Below are positions 25,753-35,246 of a stretch of DNA of 64,000 nucleotides, piece by piece. The notes below the pieces were generated by a model. The model saw only the letters and a program-made list of their open reading frames with translations. It did no database searches and was not told the origin of the DNA. Origin of the DNA: Vibrio pomeroyi (lineage in GTDB: Bacteria > Pseudomonadota > Gammaproteobacteria > Enterobacterales > Vibrionaceae). The translations under genes and the position numbers were made by a program. The DNA lies in assembly GCF_024347595.1 (NCBI RefSeq), contig NZ_AP025506.1, positions 3,472,001 to 3,536,000 on the forward strand, given 5' to 3'. Within the stretch, counting starts at the first letter, position 1, and every line of letters begins with the position of its first letter.

Positions 25753-26973
25753 TCAGAGCTGATTGGTAACGGTATGGCTCCAACGTCGAGCTTCGGTGAG
25801 CTCCGTTCTTACCTGCTCCACACTTAAACCTAAGTCGGCACAGTGTTCATCAATCTGCTGCCAGTCAGCGTGTTCAAAGCTCTCTTCAAGTGCTAATAAG
25901 GTGCCATAAGGCCCTTCTCTGCGCAGCAAAGCAACCTTAATACTTTTACACAGCGGTAATTGCTCTACGAGGTTTTCTAGTGACAGGTCAAGCAGTGCGT
26001 CCAACAACGAAAACAAACCGATCATAAAGGCTTGCTCAGTGTGCCCTTCAAACGCTTGATAGCGAGACATACGCTGACAAAACTGTGCTCGCTGTAAAGA
26101 CAAGCCATATAGCTCTTTCGGCTTTTTATCAGAGACATAAGACGCCACCGCCAGCGAAACAAACATTTTCAGCTTCTCTTGCCCCAGATACACCAAGGCC
26201 TGACGAAATGACGAGATAGTTACCTCAAGACGAGGCGACATGGTGTTTACAAAGCGCAGCAGCTTATAAGACAGAGCAACATCCTTCGCGACGATGCTCT
26301 CGACACGTTGGAAGTCGACATCCGGCTTACACACTTCTTGGAACAGCTCCATGGCAATCACTTGCTCAGGGCTGATGTACTTGGTCTTAATGATTTCAGG
26401 CTTGCTAAAGAAGTAGCCTTGGAAGAACTTAAAGCCCGCCTCTTTGGCTTGCTGAAATTCTTGTTCGGTTTCGACTCGTTCAGCAAGAAAGCTAAATTTC
26501 TTCCCTTGATGCGCCCTAACCAAGTCACACGCTTCATCTAAGCCCATTTGCATGATATCGAGCTTAACAATATGCGTATATCTGAGGAAACGTTCCCATT
26601 CTGGTGTCGAAGTAAAGTCATCGAGGGCGATCATGTAGCCCGCTTGGTAGAGCTCTTTAACGGCTTCTAATAACTCATCGGTCGGTTGGCAGGTTTCAAG
26701 GATCTCAACCACCACCTTGTCTTTCGGCAAGCTCAAAGGCAGCCGACGAATCAGGCTTTGATACGGGAAGTTAATAAAGCAGCGTGAAGAAGGGATCGAA
26801 GGGTTAAGCCCAACCGACAAGAAGTTCTCAACAATCAGACGATACGTTGCTCTGTTAGACTCAATATGCGCTGGATAAGCATTCCTTTCTCCGTCGCGAA
26901 ACAACAGCTCATAACCAAGCGTGTTCTTGTTACGGTTTAAGATAGGTTGTCGAGCAACGTACGTAGCGGTCAT
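25753..26973 (-). CDS. EAL-HDOD signalling protein (YuxH/CdgJ type), EAL probably inactive
   Basis: 406 aa. The N-terminal EAL-like domain (about 1-200) has ELLFRDGE in place of EALLR, VVEILETCQP, and ALDDFTST where active enzymes have DDFGxG; it keeps LAERVET and FFQGYFFSKP. The C-terminal HDOD domain (about 200-390) has LSYKLLRFVNT and the family ISSFRQALVYLGQEKLK. Degenerate EAL-HDOD proteins such as V. cholerae CdgJ modulate motility or biofilm without being conventional phosphodiesterases. Monocistronic. Confidence 0.85.
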   Translation of the reverse strand: MTATYVARQPILNRNKNTLGYELLFRDGERNAYPAHIESNRATYRLIVENFLSVGLNPSIPSSRCFINFPYQSLIRRLPLSLPKDKVVVEILETCQPTDELLEAVKELYQAGYMIALDDFTSTPEWERFLRYTHIVKLDIMQMGLDEACDLVRAHQGKKFSFLAERVETEQEFQQAKEAGFKFFQGYFFSKPEIIKTKYISPEQVIAMELFQEVCKPDVDFQRVESIVAKDVALSYKLLRFVNTMSPRLEVTISSFRQALVYLGQEKLKMFVSLAVASYVSDKKPKELYGLSLQRAQFCQRMSRYQAFEGHTEQAFMIGLFSLLDALLDLSLENLVEQLPLCKSIKVALLRREGPYGTLLALEESFEHADWQQIDEHCADLGLSVEQVRTELTEARRWSHTVTNQL

Positions 26974-27018
26974 TTATTGATAACTCTAATTGGTTTAACT
27001 ATAACTCTATTGCTTTCA

Positions 27019-27636
27019 CTAAGCTTTGGCGGCAGCCAGCAACGCGCCGCAGCCCATGAACATACCACCAAATATCTTATTTATCTTACCCATTATACGA
27101 TCTGATCGGATAAAGCGTCCCATTTGTGAAGCTAATGAGGTGTAACCCAACATAACAACACTATCAATGAATACGGTTGTCACGCCTAGCACTAACAGTT
27201 GCGGTGCTTGCGGTTGTGTCGGGTCGATAAACTGAGGAAACAGAGCCACCAAAAACACGATAGATTTTGGATTAGTTAGGTTGATAAGCACAGCATTTCT
27301 CAGCAGTTTGCCACTCGATAGCGTTGAGCTCTCTTCAGAAGCCACTAAGCTAGAGTTGTCACGCCACTTTTGGATACCCAACCAAAGAAGATACACCACG
27401 CCCACCCATTTGATGATGGTGAACGCCAATGCAGATTGAGCCACTAATGCTCCAATACCCGCTCCCACCAGCATGATATGAAATGCAAGGCCAAGCTGTA
27501 AGCCTGCGATCGACGCGAGTGACTTCTTAGTGCCATAACTTAGGCCATTACTGATTGAGTTAACGGTACCTGAGCCCGGAGCCAAACTAAACAAAATCGC
27601 CGTGACGACATAAGCAAGCCAAACATGAGTATCCAT
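27019..27636 (-). CDS. rhtB: RhtB/LysE-family amino-acid (homoserine lactone) exporter
   Basis: 205 aa, six membrane helices. The ATG at 27636 has AAGGA seven bases upstream; the one at 27642 touches the SD. Family features are APGSGTVNSISNGLSYG near the N-terminus and KWVGVVYLLWLGIQKW in the middle. It is divergent from pldB, the arrangement seen in E. coli (rhtB-pldB). The exact substrate is inferred. Confidence 0.9.
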   Translation of the reverse strand: MDTHVWLAYVVTAILFSLAPGSGTVNSISNGLSYGTKKSLASIAGLQLGLAFHIMLVGAGIGALVAQSALAFTIIKWVGVVYLLWLGIQKWRDNSSLVASEESSTLSSGKLLRNAVLINLTNPKSIVFLVALFPQFIDPTQPQAPQLLVLGVTTVFIDSVVMLGYTSLASQMGRFIRSDRIMGKINKIFGGMFMGCGALLAAAKA

Positions 27637-27717
27637 TTGCATTTCCTTACTAGTTCTTTAATCTAACAACATTAGTAGTGATAAAGCTCTCACATGCACC
27701 AGTTCAGGTAATTTCCC

Positions 27718-28698
27718 ATGGAAAACCACAGCGCCGCCCCGTTTTCGTACACGCAAGAACCTCAGTTCGAGCAAGCGATTAAACACCCGATCCCCACTCT
27801 TTGGCAACAACGAAAAGATGGGTATGTAACATCATCCGGTAAAAAGAAGCTGTACTGGTGTAGCCTAACCTCACCAACTCATACCAAAGCCATCGTTATT
27901 TCAAATGGCCGTATCGAGTGCTGCCTAAAATACCAAGAACTCTTTTATGATTTCTATCAACAAGGCTATGACGTTTATTCATTTGACCACCAAGGTCAAG
28001 GTCAGTCGGAACGTATGGTAACAGACTCTGACATTGGTCACATTCATGAGTTCGATGATTATGCATCAGACATGTCTGACATCATTGCCAGTTTTGACTT
28101 AAGTAAATATACCGAGCGTTATCTTCTTGCACATTCAATGGGCAGTACCATCGCGACTCGCTATCTACAGACTCATCCGGATCACCCGTTTGATAAGGTA
28201 ACCCTGTGTGCGCCGATGTTTGGCATCAACACTGAATGGTACCTAAAACCTATCGCGATGGTTGTTGGACAAGTGCTTACCGCGTATCACGCTAAACCAA
28301 CTTATGCGCCAGGCCAACAAGCTTATTACTCAAAACCTTTCGAAAACAACTTACTGAGCCACAGCAAGGTTCGCTACCAGTGGTTCCGCCGTTTGTATGA
28401 CGAGTCACCCTCTTTGCAGGTAGGCGGACCGAGTACACGCTGGGTGTGGCAAGGGTTAATGGCAGCCAAGCAAGCCATCCAACAAACTCGCCAAATCAAA
28501 ATCCCACTGCTTTTGATTCAAGCTGGGGAAGAGAAGATTGTCAGTAACGATGCTCAAGTGAAGTTCATCAACAAGCTGAAGAAAACCAACTCAGATTGCC
28601 AGTTTAAGGTCATCGAAGGTTCTAGGCATGAGGTGTTGTTTGAGAAGGATGAGTATCGCAATCCAACATTGGATGCCATTACTCAGTTTTTTGCTTAG
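27718..28698 (+). CDS. pldB: Lysophospholipase L2 PldB
   Basis: 326 aa alpha/beta hydrolase degrading 2-acyl lysophospholipids at the inner membrane. Nucleophile elbow LAHSMGSTIATRYL (Ser about residue 141), oxyanion loop near VISNGRIECCLKYQ, SFDHQGQGQSER, and catalytic His in EGSRHEVLFE near the C-terminus. Start ATG has AGGTAA upstream. It is followed by a HAD phosphatase gene, as in E. coli pldB-yigL. Confidence 0.94.
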   Translation: MENHSAAPFSYTQEPQFEQAIKHPIPTLWQQRKDGYVTSSGKKKLYWCSLTSPTHTKAIVISNGRIECCLKYQELFYDFYQQGYDVYSFDHQGQGQSERMVTDSDIGHIHEFDDYASDMSDIIASFDLSKYTERYLLAHSMGSTIATRYLQTHPDHPFDKVTLCAPMFGINTEWYLKPIAMVVGQVLTAYHAKPTYAPGQQAYYSKPFENNLLSHSKVRYQWFRRLYDESPSLQVGGPSTRWVWQGLMAAKQAIQQTRQIKIPLLLIQAGEEKIVSNDAQVKFINKLKKTNSDCQFKVIEGSRHEVLFEKDEYRNPTLDAITQFFA

Positions 28699-28888
28699 CG
28701 TTAGCGTGGTAACAAGAAAAGTAACGGACAAAACAGAGAGGCGCTAAAGAGGAAGAGAAGTAAGTGAGCTTTGCCCTCTTTTCTTGCGTGAATTTGGCAT
28801 ACAATTTCTAGATAGAGATATTGTATTTCAAAGAGCGCTAGCATTGGCTGGTGTCGATATTGGTTAAGCATTTTGCAATGAGGGTTAA

Positions 28889-29716
28889 ATGACTATTCCT
28901 GCACTTAAAGATTCCGTGAAAATCGTTGCCTCTGATTTAGATGGTACGCTTCTGGCTCCCAACCATCAGTTAAGCGATTTTACCAAGCTAACACTCAAGA
29001 AGTTACACGACCAAGGTTACACCTTTATCTTCGCGACGGGTCGCCACCATGTCGATGTTGCGGGTATTCGTGAGATAGCTGGGATTCCGGCCTACATGAT
29101 CACTTCAAACGGTGCGCGCGTGCACGACCAAAATGATCAGCTAATGTATAGCCAGAACGTGCCTCAGGATTTAGTTCAGCCTGTTATTGATGTGGTTCGC
29201 CAAGATCCAAACATCTTCATTCACATGTACCAAAATGAAGATTGGTTACTGGATCGTGAAGATGAAATGCTGGCTAAGTTCCACAGTGAATCTGGCTTTA
29301 GCTACAAGCGCTTTGAAGCTGACAACGCGCCGAGTGATGGCATTGCGAAAGTATTCTTCACACACCCAGAACAAGACCATGAATACCTAGTGACGTTTGA
29401 ACAAAAGCTGAGAGGTACGTTTGGCGACAAACTGAACATCGCTTTCTCAACACCTTGGTGTCTAGAAGTGATGGCAGCAGAAGTATCGAAAGGCCACGCA
29501 TTAGACGCGGTTGCGAAATCACTGAACCTAACTCTTGATAACTGCATTGCCTTTGGTGATGGTATGAATGATGCTGAGATGCTGGCTATGGCGGGTAAGG
29601 GCCTGATCATGGGCACATCACATGAGAAAGTGATGAAAGCTCTGCCAGACAATGAAGTGATTGGCAGCAACGCAGACGACGCCGTTGCACACTACTTAGA
29701 AAAACACCTACTCTAA
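28889..29716 (+). CDS. yigL: Cof-type HAD-IIB phosphatase (YigL-like)
   Basis: 275 aa. HAD motif I ASDLDGTLLAPN, motif II FATGRHH, motif IV FGDGMNDAEML with a IIB cap between. YigL of E. coli dephosphorylates pyridoxal phosphate and sugar phosphates; the substrate here is inferred from position after pldB. It has a 190-bp gap after pldB, so possibly its own promoter, and a terminator downstream. Confidence 0.88.
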   Translation: MTIPALKDSVKIVASDLDGTLLAPNHQLSDFTKLTLKKLHDQGYTFIFATGRHHVDVAGIREIAGIPAYMITSNGARVHDQNDQLMYSQNVPQDLVQPVIDVVRQDPNIFIHMYQNEDWLLDREDEMLAKFHSESGFSYKRFEADNAPSDGIAKVFFTHPEQDHEYLVTFEQKLRGTFGDKLNIAFSTPWCLEVMAAEVSKGHALDAVAKSLNLTLDNCIAFGDGMNDAEMLAMAGKGLIMGTSHEKVMKALPDNEVIGSNADDAVAHYLEKHLL

Positions 29717-29734
29717 GCAGTCCCAATAAAACAT

Positions 29735-29760
29735 AAAGGCAGCCAATGGCTGCCTTTTTT
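29735..29760. terminator. Terminator after the YigL-like gene
   Basis: Stem AAAGGCAGCC/GGCTGCCTTT, loop AAT, with T6 on the plus side. Confidence 0.9.
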
Positions 29761-29789
29761 GAACCTTACGCTCAAAGCTATCTCTAAGG

Positions 29790-30257
29790 TTAGCGAGAAC
29801 CGAGTACTTCTTTGCTTAAGATGGCCTGCCACTCCTGCTCTGTAACAGGCATGATGGACAAGCGATTACCACGTTTCACCAATGGCATTTCTGATAGCTC
29901 TGGCATGGCTTTCAATGTTGCTAAAGGAATCAAACGCTCAGTCACTCGTACAAACTCGACATCCACCATAATCCAACGAGGATTATCAGATGAAGACTTA
30001 GGATCGTAGTAATCACTCTCTGGATCGAATTGAAAATGATCTGGGTAGGCTTCTCTGGTTACTTTCGCGATCCCCGCTACGCCAACTTTTTTACATGATG
30101 AATGGTATATCATCACCAAGTCTCCAAGCTTGACGTCATCACGCATCATGTTTCGAGCCTGATAGTTGCGTACACCCTCCCAACAAGAGGTTTTTTGTAC
30201 TCTAAGAGTCTGAATAGAAAAGGTGTCGGGTTCTGTTTTAAATAACCAATATGCCAT
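29790..30257 (-). CDS. EVE domain-containing protein (THYN1-like)
   Basis: 155 aa, a single EVE (PUA-like) domain: starts MAYWLFKTEPDTFSIQTL, then WEGVRNYQARNMMRDDVKLG, DLVMIYHSS, GVAGIAKVTREAYPD and the C-terminal PLVKRGNRLSIMPVTE. EVE domains bind modified nucleobases; the bacterial role is not settled. Divergent from the lipoprotein gene with a 39-bp gap. Confidence 0.9.
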   Translation of the reverse strand: MAYWLFKTEPDTFSIQTLRVQKTSCWEGVRNYQARNMMRDDVKLGDLVMIYHSSCKKVGVAGIAKVTREAYPDHFQFDPESDYYDPKSSSDNPRWIMVDVEFVRVTERLIPLATLKAMPELSEMPLVKRGNRLSIMPVTEQEWQAILSKEVLGSR

Positions 30258-30296
30258 AATAAATCCAATTAACGGTTGCTCCGAGGAAGATATAAC

Positions 30297-31841
30297 ATGA
30301 AGGTAATGAAAAACCCAGTGACATGGCTAGTCGCATTCGCGCTACAAGGTTGTGTAACGGCGCCAGATACGCCACAACAACCTGAAGTTCCACCAGCAAC
30401 CTTGGACGAGCCACTGAGCATTCAACCGCAAACCTTCATCATGCGTGGTCAGGTTGTGGTTGGCCATGAGAGCCGAACCTTCACCCCTTGCGGTAGCCAG
30501 CAACAATACTGGTTAGACTTATCTCCTGAGCTAGCGCTCGAGGCTCAAGGCTTAGCAACCAGACCTTATCAAGACTTGTATGGTGAGCTCATCGGTCACC
30601 TTACGGTACCAAGCCAAACTGGATACAATGCCGACTTCACCGCGCGCTTCGTGGTTGACCAAGTGAATATCCTCACTGCAGAGAACCCTGAACGTTGTGA
30701 CCAACCCTTGCGCCCTACTCGTGTGTTCGGTAATGAACCCTTCTGGTCAGCGACCTTTGATAAAGACCAACTGAAATACACCAAGATGGGTGAACAGCCT
30801 CAGCGCCTCAATATCGAATCCAGCCGCACTACTCCAAGCACTCGTGATTACCAACTAGAAGGTCAATCAACGAAAGGCGAACTCAACCTGATCAAAGAAA
30901 GCTGTAGCGACGGCATGAGCGATTCTATCTATGGCTGGGAAGCGAAACTCAACCTTAATGACAGCAAGTACAGCGGCTGTGCAACAGTATCTAACCAAGA
31001 CTCTACTCTGGACTGGAGCGGGCTCTACTTCGCAAGCTCAACACAAAACTCTGGGTTCTCTATCAACCTAGAGCTCAACGATGACCACAGCGCGATCACG
31101 ACTTACTCGTACAGCAATGGCGATCCTTCGATTGTTGAACAAGGCTTCTGGCAGCAACTTAACCAAAATCAGGTTCAAGTTGTGATGACTCGCCACCAGC
31201 AGCAATACCTGATCTCAGAGCGTATCTTCACACTCGATAACGGTAAGCTGGTCGCTGAGAAAGAAAAGGTCGGCAACGTTGTCTATCCAATTGCCAATGG
31301 TGGTCTGGTGCTATTTGAGGCCAAGAGTGAACAGGCACAAGTGAACACGACCACAGCCGTGGATCTAACCGCAAAACAGATTAATTCGAGTGATCAACTT
31401 GATCCAAAAGTCGACCAAGCGATCCGCGAATATTTTAAGATCAACAACAGCTCACCAGACGATACCAAGTACCGCTGGCTGACCTACGATCTTAACGGTG
31501 ATGGCAAAGAAGAGCTGTTTGCTCAACTCGACTGGTGTGGCTCTGGTGGCTGCACACTGCTTATCTTTGAAAAACACCAAGACAACTGGCGCTTCAATAG
31601 TCGAGTGACATTGGTTAAGGGTGATATACGCTTAGGTAAGTCGCAAAATCATGGTTGGCAGGATCTTATCTTCAATGTCAGTGGCGGCGGAGCAACACCT
31701 GCAAAACATGTACTGTCTTACACTGGTGTGAGCTACCCACTCAACCCAAGCGTCGCACCGGTTGCAGATGACGCTGACATCAGTGACGTAGTTCTATTTG
31801 CTGATGGTATCTCACCAGTACAAAGCGGAGTTAAGCTGTAA
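30297..31841 (+). CDS. Envelope lipoprotein with COG3650-like domain
   Basis: 514 aa from the ATG at 30297 (MKVMKNPVTWLVAFALQG), which has GAGGAAG upstream; a Met seven codons earlier is rejected. The N-terminus is a lipoprotein signal with lipobox LQGC (about Cys 17). The central part has RVFGNEPFWSATFDKDQLKY and WEAKLNLNDSKYSGCATVS, the COG3650 pattern. The C-terminal ~140 residues include YDLNGDGKEELFAQLDW, like a FG-GAP/VCBS-type Ca2+ loop. No catalytic motif was seen; function unknown. Two bases separate it from the DTW gene, so they are an operon. Confidence 0.7.
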   Translation: MKVMKNPVTWLVAFALQGCVTAPDTPQQPEVPPATLDEPLSIQPQTFIMRGQVVVGHESRTFTPCGSQQQYWLDLSPELALEAQGLATRPYQDLYGELIGHLTVPSQTGYNADFTARFVVDQVNILTAENPERCDQPLRPTRVFGNEPFWSATFDKDQLKYTKMGEQPQRLNIESSRTTPSTRDYQLEGQSTKGELNLIKESCSDGMSDSIYGWEAKLNLNDSKYSGCATVSNQDSTLDWSGLYFASSTQNSGFSINLELNDDHSAITTYSYSNGDPSIVEQGFWQQLNQNQVQVVMTRHQQQYLISERIFTLDNGKLVAEKEKVGNVVYPIANGGLVLFEAKSEQAQVNTTTAVDLTAKQINSSDQLDPKVDQAIREYFKINNSSPDDTKYRWLTYDLNGDGKEELFAQLDWCGSGGCTLLIFEKHQDNWRFNSRVTLVKGDIRLGKSQNHGWQDLIFNVSGGGATPAKHVLSYTGVSYPLNPSVAPVADDADISDVVLFADGISPVQSGVKL

Positions 31842-31843
31842 AC

Positions 31844-32440
31844 ATGAGTAATCAACAAGCTTGCAGTGGTTGTGGCTTCACTCACCAGTGTATTTGTCAT
31901 CGAATACCGAGTACCGAAAGCCAAACCCATGTTGTGTTGCTCACTCATGAGAATGAATTGTCACGCGACACCAATACTGGAAAGCTGCTGCAACAATCGC
32001 TTGAGCAGTGCGAGTCGTTCGTGTGGCAAAGAAAAACGCCACCAGCCGAGTTGATGACATTACTTGAAGATGAGACGCGACAGCCTTTTCTATTATTCCC
32101 AAGTGATGAAAGCGTGGAATGTCAGCAAGCAGTATTGAACAAAGCTAATGACCGAGAACCGTTATTCATTATCTTGGATGGCACCTGGCAAGAAGCGAAG
32201 AAGATGCTCAACAAGAGCCCTTGGTTACAATCCATTCCACAGGTTCATCTCGATATTGCCAGCGAATCTTCGTATACCTTGCGCCGTAACCAAGACAGTG
32301 GTCACCTGTGCACGTGTGAGGTGGGTGTCGAGCTACTCAAAACATTAGGTGAAGAGGAACCCGCGAGATTGATTAACGATTACTATCAGCACTATCTCAA
32401 GGTATTCCAAGCCGACAAGAGTGGTCACGCGCTCAAATAG
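31844..32440 (+). CDS. tapT: tRNA-uridine aminocarboxypropyltransferase TapT (DTW domain)
   Basis: 198 aa. N-terminal zinc-type Cys pattern CSGCGFTHQCICHRIPS, then VLLTHENELSRDTNTGKLLQ, LFPSDES and the signature LDGTWQEAKKM. Family enzymes make acp3U at position 47 in tRNA using SAM's aminocarboxypropyl group; TapT (YfiP) is the E. coli relative. DTW appears as DGTW here, as is common. Terminator downstream. Confidence 0.85.
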   Translation: MSNQQACSGCGFTHQCICHRIPSTESQTHVVLLTHENELSRDTNTGKLLQQSLEQCESFVWQRKTPPAELMTLLEDETRQPFLLFPSDESVECQQAVLNKANDREPLFIILDGTWQEAKKMLNKSPWLQSIPQVHLDIASESSYTLRRNQDSGHLCTCEVGVELLKTLGEEEPARLINDYYQHYLKVFQADKSGHALK

Positions 32441-32474
32441 CGAAGTACTGATGCTTAAGATAAATAGCGAAAAC

Positions 32475-32505
32475 AAAAAGGGTGAGCTATGAGCTCACCC
32501 TTTTT
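32475..32505. terminator. Bidirectional terminator between tapT and the FIST-GGDEF-EAL gene
   Basis: Stem GGGTGAGC/GCTCACCC, loop TATGA, flanked by A5 and T5. Confidence 0.9.
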
Positions 32506-32573
32506 ATATCTAAATTTAATCCATTGAACAGGCTAGTGTTTCACGTGAAACGATCAGCACACAACCCACCTCA

Positions 32574-35054
32574 TCAAAATAGGCGTTTGGGTTCTCCAAA
32601 ATAATAGCCTTGCAGATAATCAACACCCATATCCTCTGCGATTCGACATATTTGCTCGTTATGAACAAACTCCGCCACCGTCTTAGCATTCAGAATCTGA
32701 CATAGACTCACCAACTGCTGGGCTATCTTTCGCTGCTTCTTATCTTGGTCGATATTTCGAATCAGGCTGCCATCTAACTTGATCACCTGAGGTTCTAACT
32801 TCAATATCTCATCAATGTTCGAATAACCTGAACCAAAGTCATCCACAATAATATTCACGCCAAGGTCGCGGAAATGGTTACACACCTCAATCAAGCGACC
32901 GTAGTCTTGAATTTGCTCCGTTTCCAACACCTCTAAACCAATGCGTTGTGGGTGACTAATTTGCTTGATCGCCTGCTCAAGATGAAGGATGGTTTTCTCA
33001 TTGTTGAAATCTTGAGGCGCCAAGTTGATTGAGAACGAATCGGTTCGCTGACTCATAAAATCAAAGGTACGCGTTATCATCTGGCGGCTTAAGCGAGTAT
33101 AGAGATGAGTGCCTTCAATGATGGGTAAGAACTTACCCGGAGCAATCAACTGGCCGTCTTCTTCGATTCGAACCAAGCATTCATAGCTCTCTATCTGATG
33201 ACTGTGTGCCGAGACTATTGGCTGAGAACACGCGACAATGTTTTGATTAAGCACTGCGCGGCTGACACACGACAACCAACCCAACTGTTCTTGACGATGT
33301 TTTTCTAGTTGAATGAGCGTCTTGGCACTCACTAAATGTTTGTTCTGACTCACAGCACTGCGACGCGCTTCAATCGCCTTTAGCAATAAGTCATCTATCG
33401 AGGTATCAGGGAAATCTCGACGACTCGCAACACCCGCACAGATAGACACCGACAGGTAATCAATATCGGGTAATCCGGTAGGTTCGAAGTTCACATGCTC
33501 GGTTTGATCGGCAAATTCCGAGAAGCGTTGATGAATATGTTCTTGGCTTGCCCAGCTATCAAACACCACCGCCCACTCACCAATACCGATGCTATAAAGC
33601 TGACACCCTTTATCAAAGAACTGCCATAGTGCTTTTTGAAAGTACTCGCTCAAATCATGCAGCAGTTTGTCACCGACGCGATAGCCATACTTCTCATTGA
33701 TCTGACCAAATGTCGTCACCTTCAAAGCCAACAAGTGACTATCCGCACTCATCTTCGACAGCTTCTCCCGCAATACACTTCGATTGGGTAAACCAGTACG
33801 GCGGTCAATTCGGTAGCTTGCTGTTAATGCAGTGGCTTGTTGTTGAATCTTACTGGCCATGCTGTTGTTCATGTCATCGACATCGAGCAAAGCATTACGA
33901 ATTAGTGAAAATAGAGGAGAGATATTGGTCGCGGGCTGTATCTCTAATGGTTGCACAGCCTTACCTTCACCTTCTCTGAGCGCGAGATACGTCAAGCTAT
34001 GGTGCAAAATTCGTTGTTGGTCACTATCTTGGAAGAGCTCTCCCATGCAGTACACGCCATAGGTGTCGGCCAGTTTCTGGAAAACCTCCACCTCTTGGTT
34101 GCCATCAATAAAATCGATGCGAGAAGTACAGTTATAGATGAAGAACTGCTCTGGCTTATGAGAAGCAATCTGTTGAACGCCAAGTCGAATTTGTTCCAAG
34201 GTCAGCGAAGGATGGTCATAACAGAATCGAACCTCTTCACCCACCTGGAATTGACCGCTGAATTCTATGTCTCCGCACTCCATGACCTTGAGTGGTAAAT
34301 GAATATTTTGCGCTTTGGGGTCACCCACCATTAAGGGGAAGTTATGCAATTGCTCAAAAGGCACTTCGAGGCCATCGGCCAAATAACGGTTATAGAGATC
34401 ACGAACAGGCATCCCGTCCAATTCCGCTAACCGGTTACCTCGAGCCCCTGTGACTCGAAAGGTTCGTCCAATTGGATTCCACTCGGTGTAATAACCCTTG
34501 GTAATGGCCAGTTCAACGCTGTGCAGCGCCACCATCACATAAGCATTTTCATAACAGATACCATCGAGCATCACCCACCGACCATTATCTGTAATGGTCG
34601 ATGCTCCGCCACAGATAGGCAATGAATATCTCGATTGCTCAAACGTGGCAAACAGTGCTCGGTCATTGATCTGTAAGCGATCAGCAAAGCAAATAACGCT
34701 TTGCGTACTCTCGTCACATTCAAGCTGCTGCCACATCGCTTGGCTATCAGCTTGTGGGTCTTCGCTGTATTCGACAACGCCACAGGTGTAAGACGTCGCC
34801 TCAAAGCGAGTGACAATGAGGTACAGACCTTGATGGAGAATGACACCTTGGCTGATGTAGTGGTTAGCACTACAACCAATCAGTTTGGCATTAGGGAAAG
34901 TCGATTGAATCACTTGGCAGGCAGCCAAAACCGCACCTTTCTCGAAAGACGAAAACACCTGAATCAGTAGCTTTTCATGTTGATGAAAATCTATCTTTTC
35001 CAATTCACGTTGGGTTTGTTCTATGTCTTGTATCAGGAGAGAGGTCGACTGCAT
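32574..35054 (-). CDS. FIST-GGDEF-EAL c-di-GMP signalling protein (copy 1)
   Basis: 826 aa from the ATG at 35054 (a GTG at 35060 is alternative). Domain order: FIST N/C sensory domains (about 30-380; LIGCSANHYI, VMVALHSVELAITKG), a helical linker (about 395-415), a degenerate GGDEF (about 415-570; the GGDEF loop reads GIGEW), and an EAL domain (about 600-826). EAL residues are retained: ECLVR at about 625, NLAPQDF, EVLETE, DDFGSGYSNIDE, VIKLDGSLI, TVAEFVHN, YLQGYYFGEP. It is therefore a probable c-di-GMP phosphodiesterase. It is strongly similar to the next gene upstream. No TM segments. Confidence 0.9.
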   Translation of the reverse strand: MQSTSLLIQDIEQTQRELEKIDFHQHEKLLIQVFSSFEKGAVLAACQVIQSTFPNAKLIGCSANHYISQGVILHQGLYLIVTRFEATSYTCGVVEYSEDPQADSQAMWQQLECDESTQSVICFADRLQINDRALFATFEQSRYSLPICGGASTITDNGRWVMLDGICYENAYVMVALHSVELAITKGYYTEWNPIGRTFRVTGARGNRLAELDGMPVRDLYNRYLADGLEVPFEQLHNFPLMVGDPKAQNIHLPLKVMECGDIEFSGQFQVGEEVRFCYDHPSLTLEQIRLGVQQIASHKPEQFFIYNCTSRIDFIDGNQEVEVFQKLADTYGVYCMGELFQDSDQQRILHHSLTYLALREGEGKAVQPLEIQPATNISPLFSLIRNALLDVDDMNNSMASKIQQQATALTASYRIDRRTGLPNRSVLREKLSKMSADSHLLALKVTTFGQINEKYGYRVGDKLLHDLSEYFQKALWQFFDKGCQLYSIGIGEWAVVFDSWASQEHIHQRFSEFADQTEHVNFEPTGLPDIDYLSVSICAGVASRRDFPDTSIDDLLLKAIEARRSAVSQNKHLVSAKTLIQLEKHRQEQLGWLSCVSRAVLNQNIVACSQPIVSAHSHQIESYECLVRIEEDGQLIAPGKFLPIIEGTHLYTRLSRQMITRTFDFMSQRTDSFSINLAPQDFNNEKTILHLEQAIKQISHPQRIGLEVLETEQIQDYGRLIEVCNHFRDLGVNIIVDDFGSGYSNIDEILKLEPQVIKLDGSLIRNIDQDKKQRKIAQQLVSLCQILNAKTVAEFVHNEQICRIAEDMGVDYLQGYYFGEPKRLF

Positions 35055-35246
35055 ATTCACATTAATCGTTGCGTTAATGATTTGTTATTGTGCTTATTAT
35101 AGATAAGGCTTGCACGGAATATTTACGATCGTCTTACGAATAATGTGAGGTTAGTTAGACATCATTCATTCCACCAAAAATCAGTCATTAATGGCGGCTG
35201 AGCACTTTTGTAACCTGTAGTTTTAGAATACTGATAGCTTTAACAA

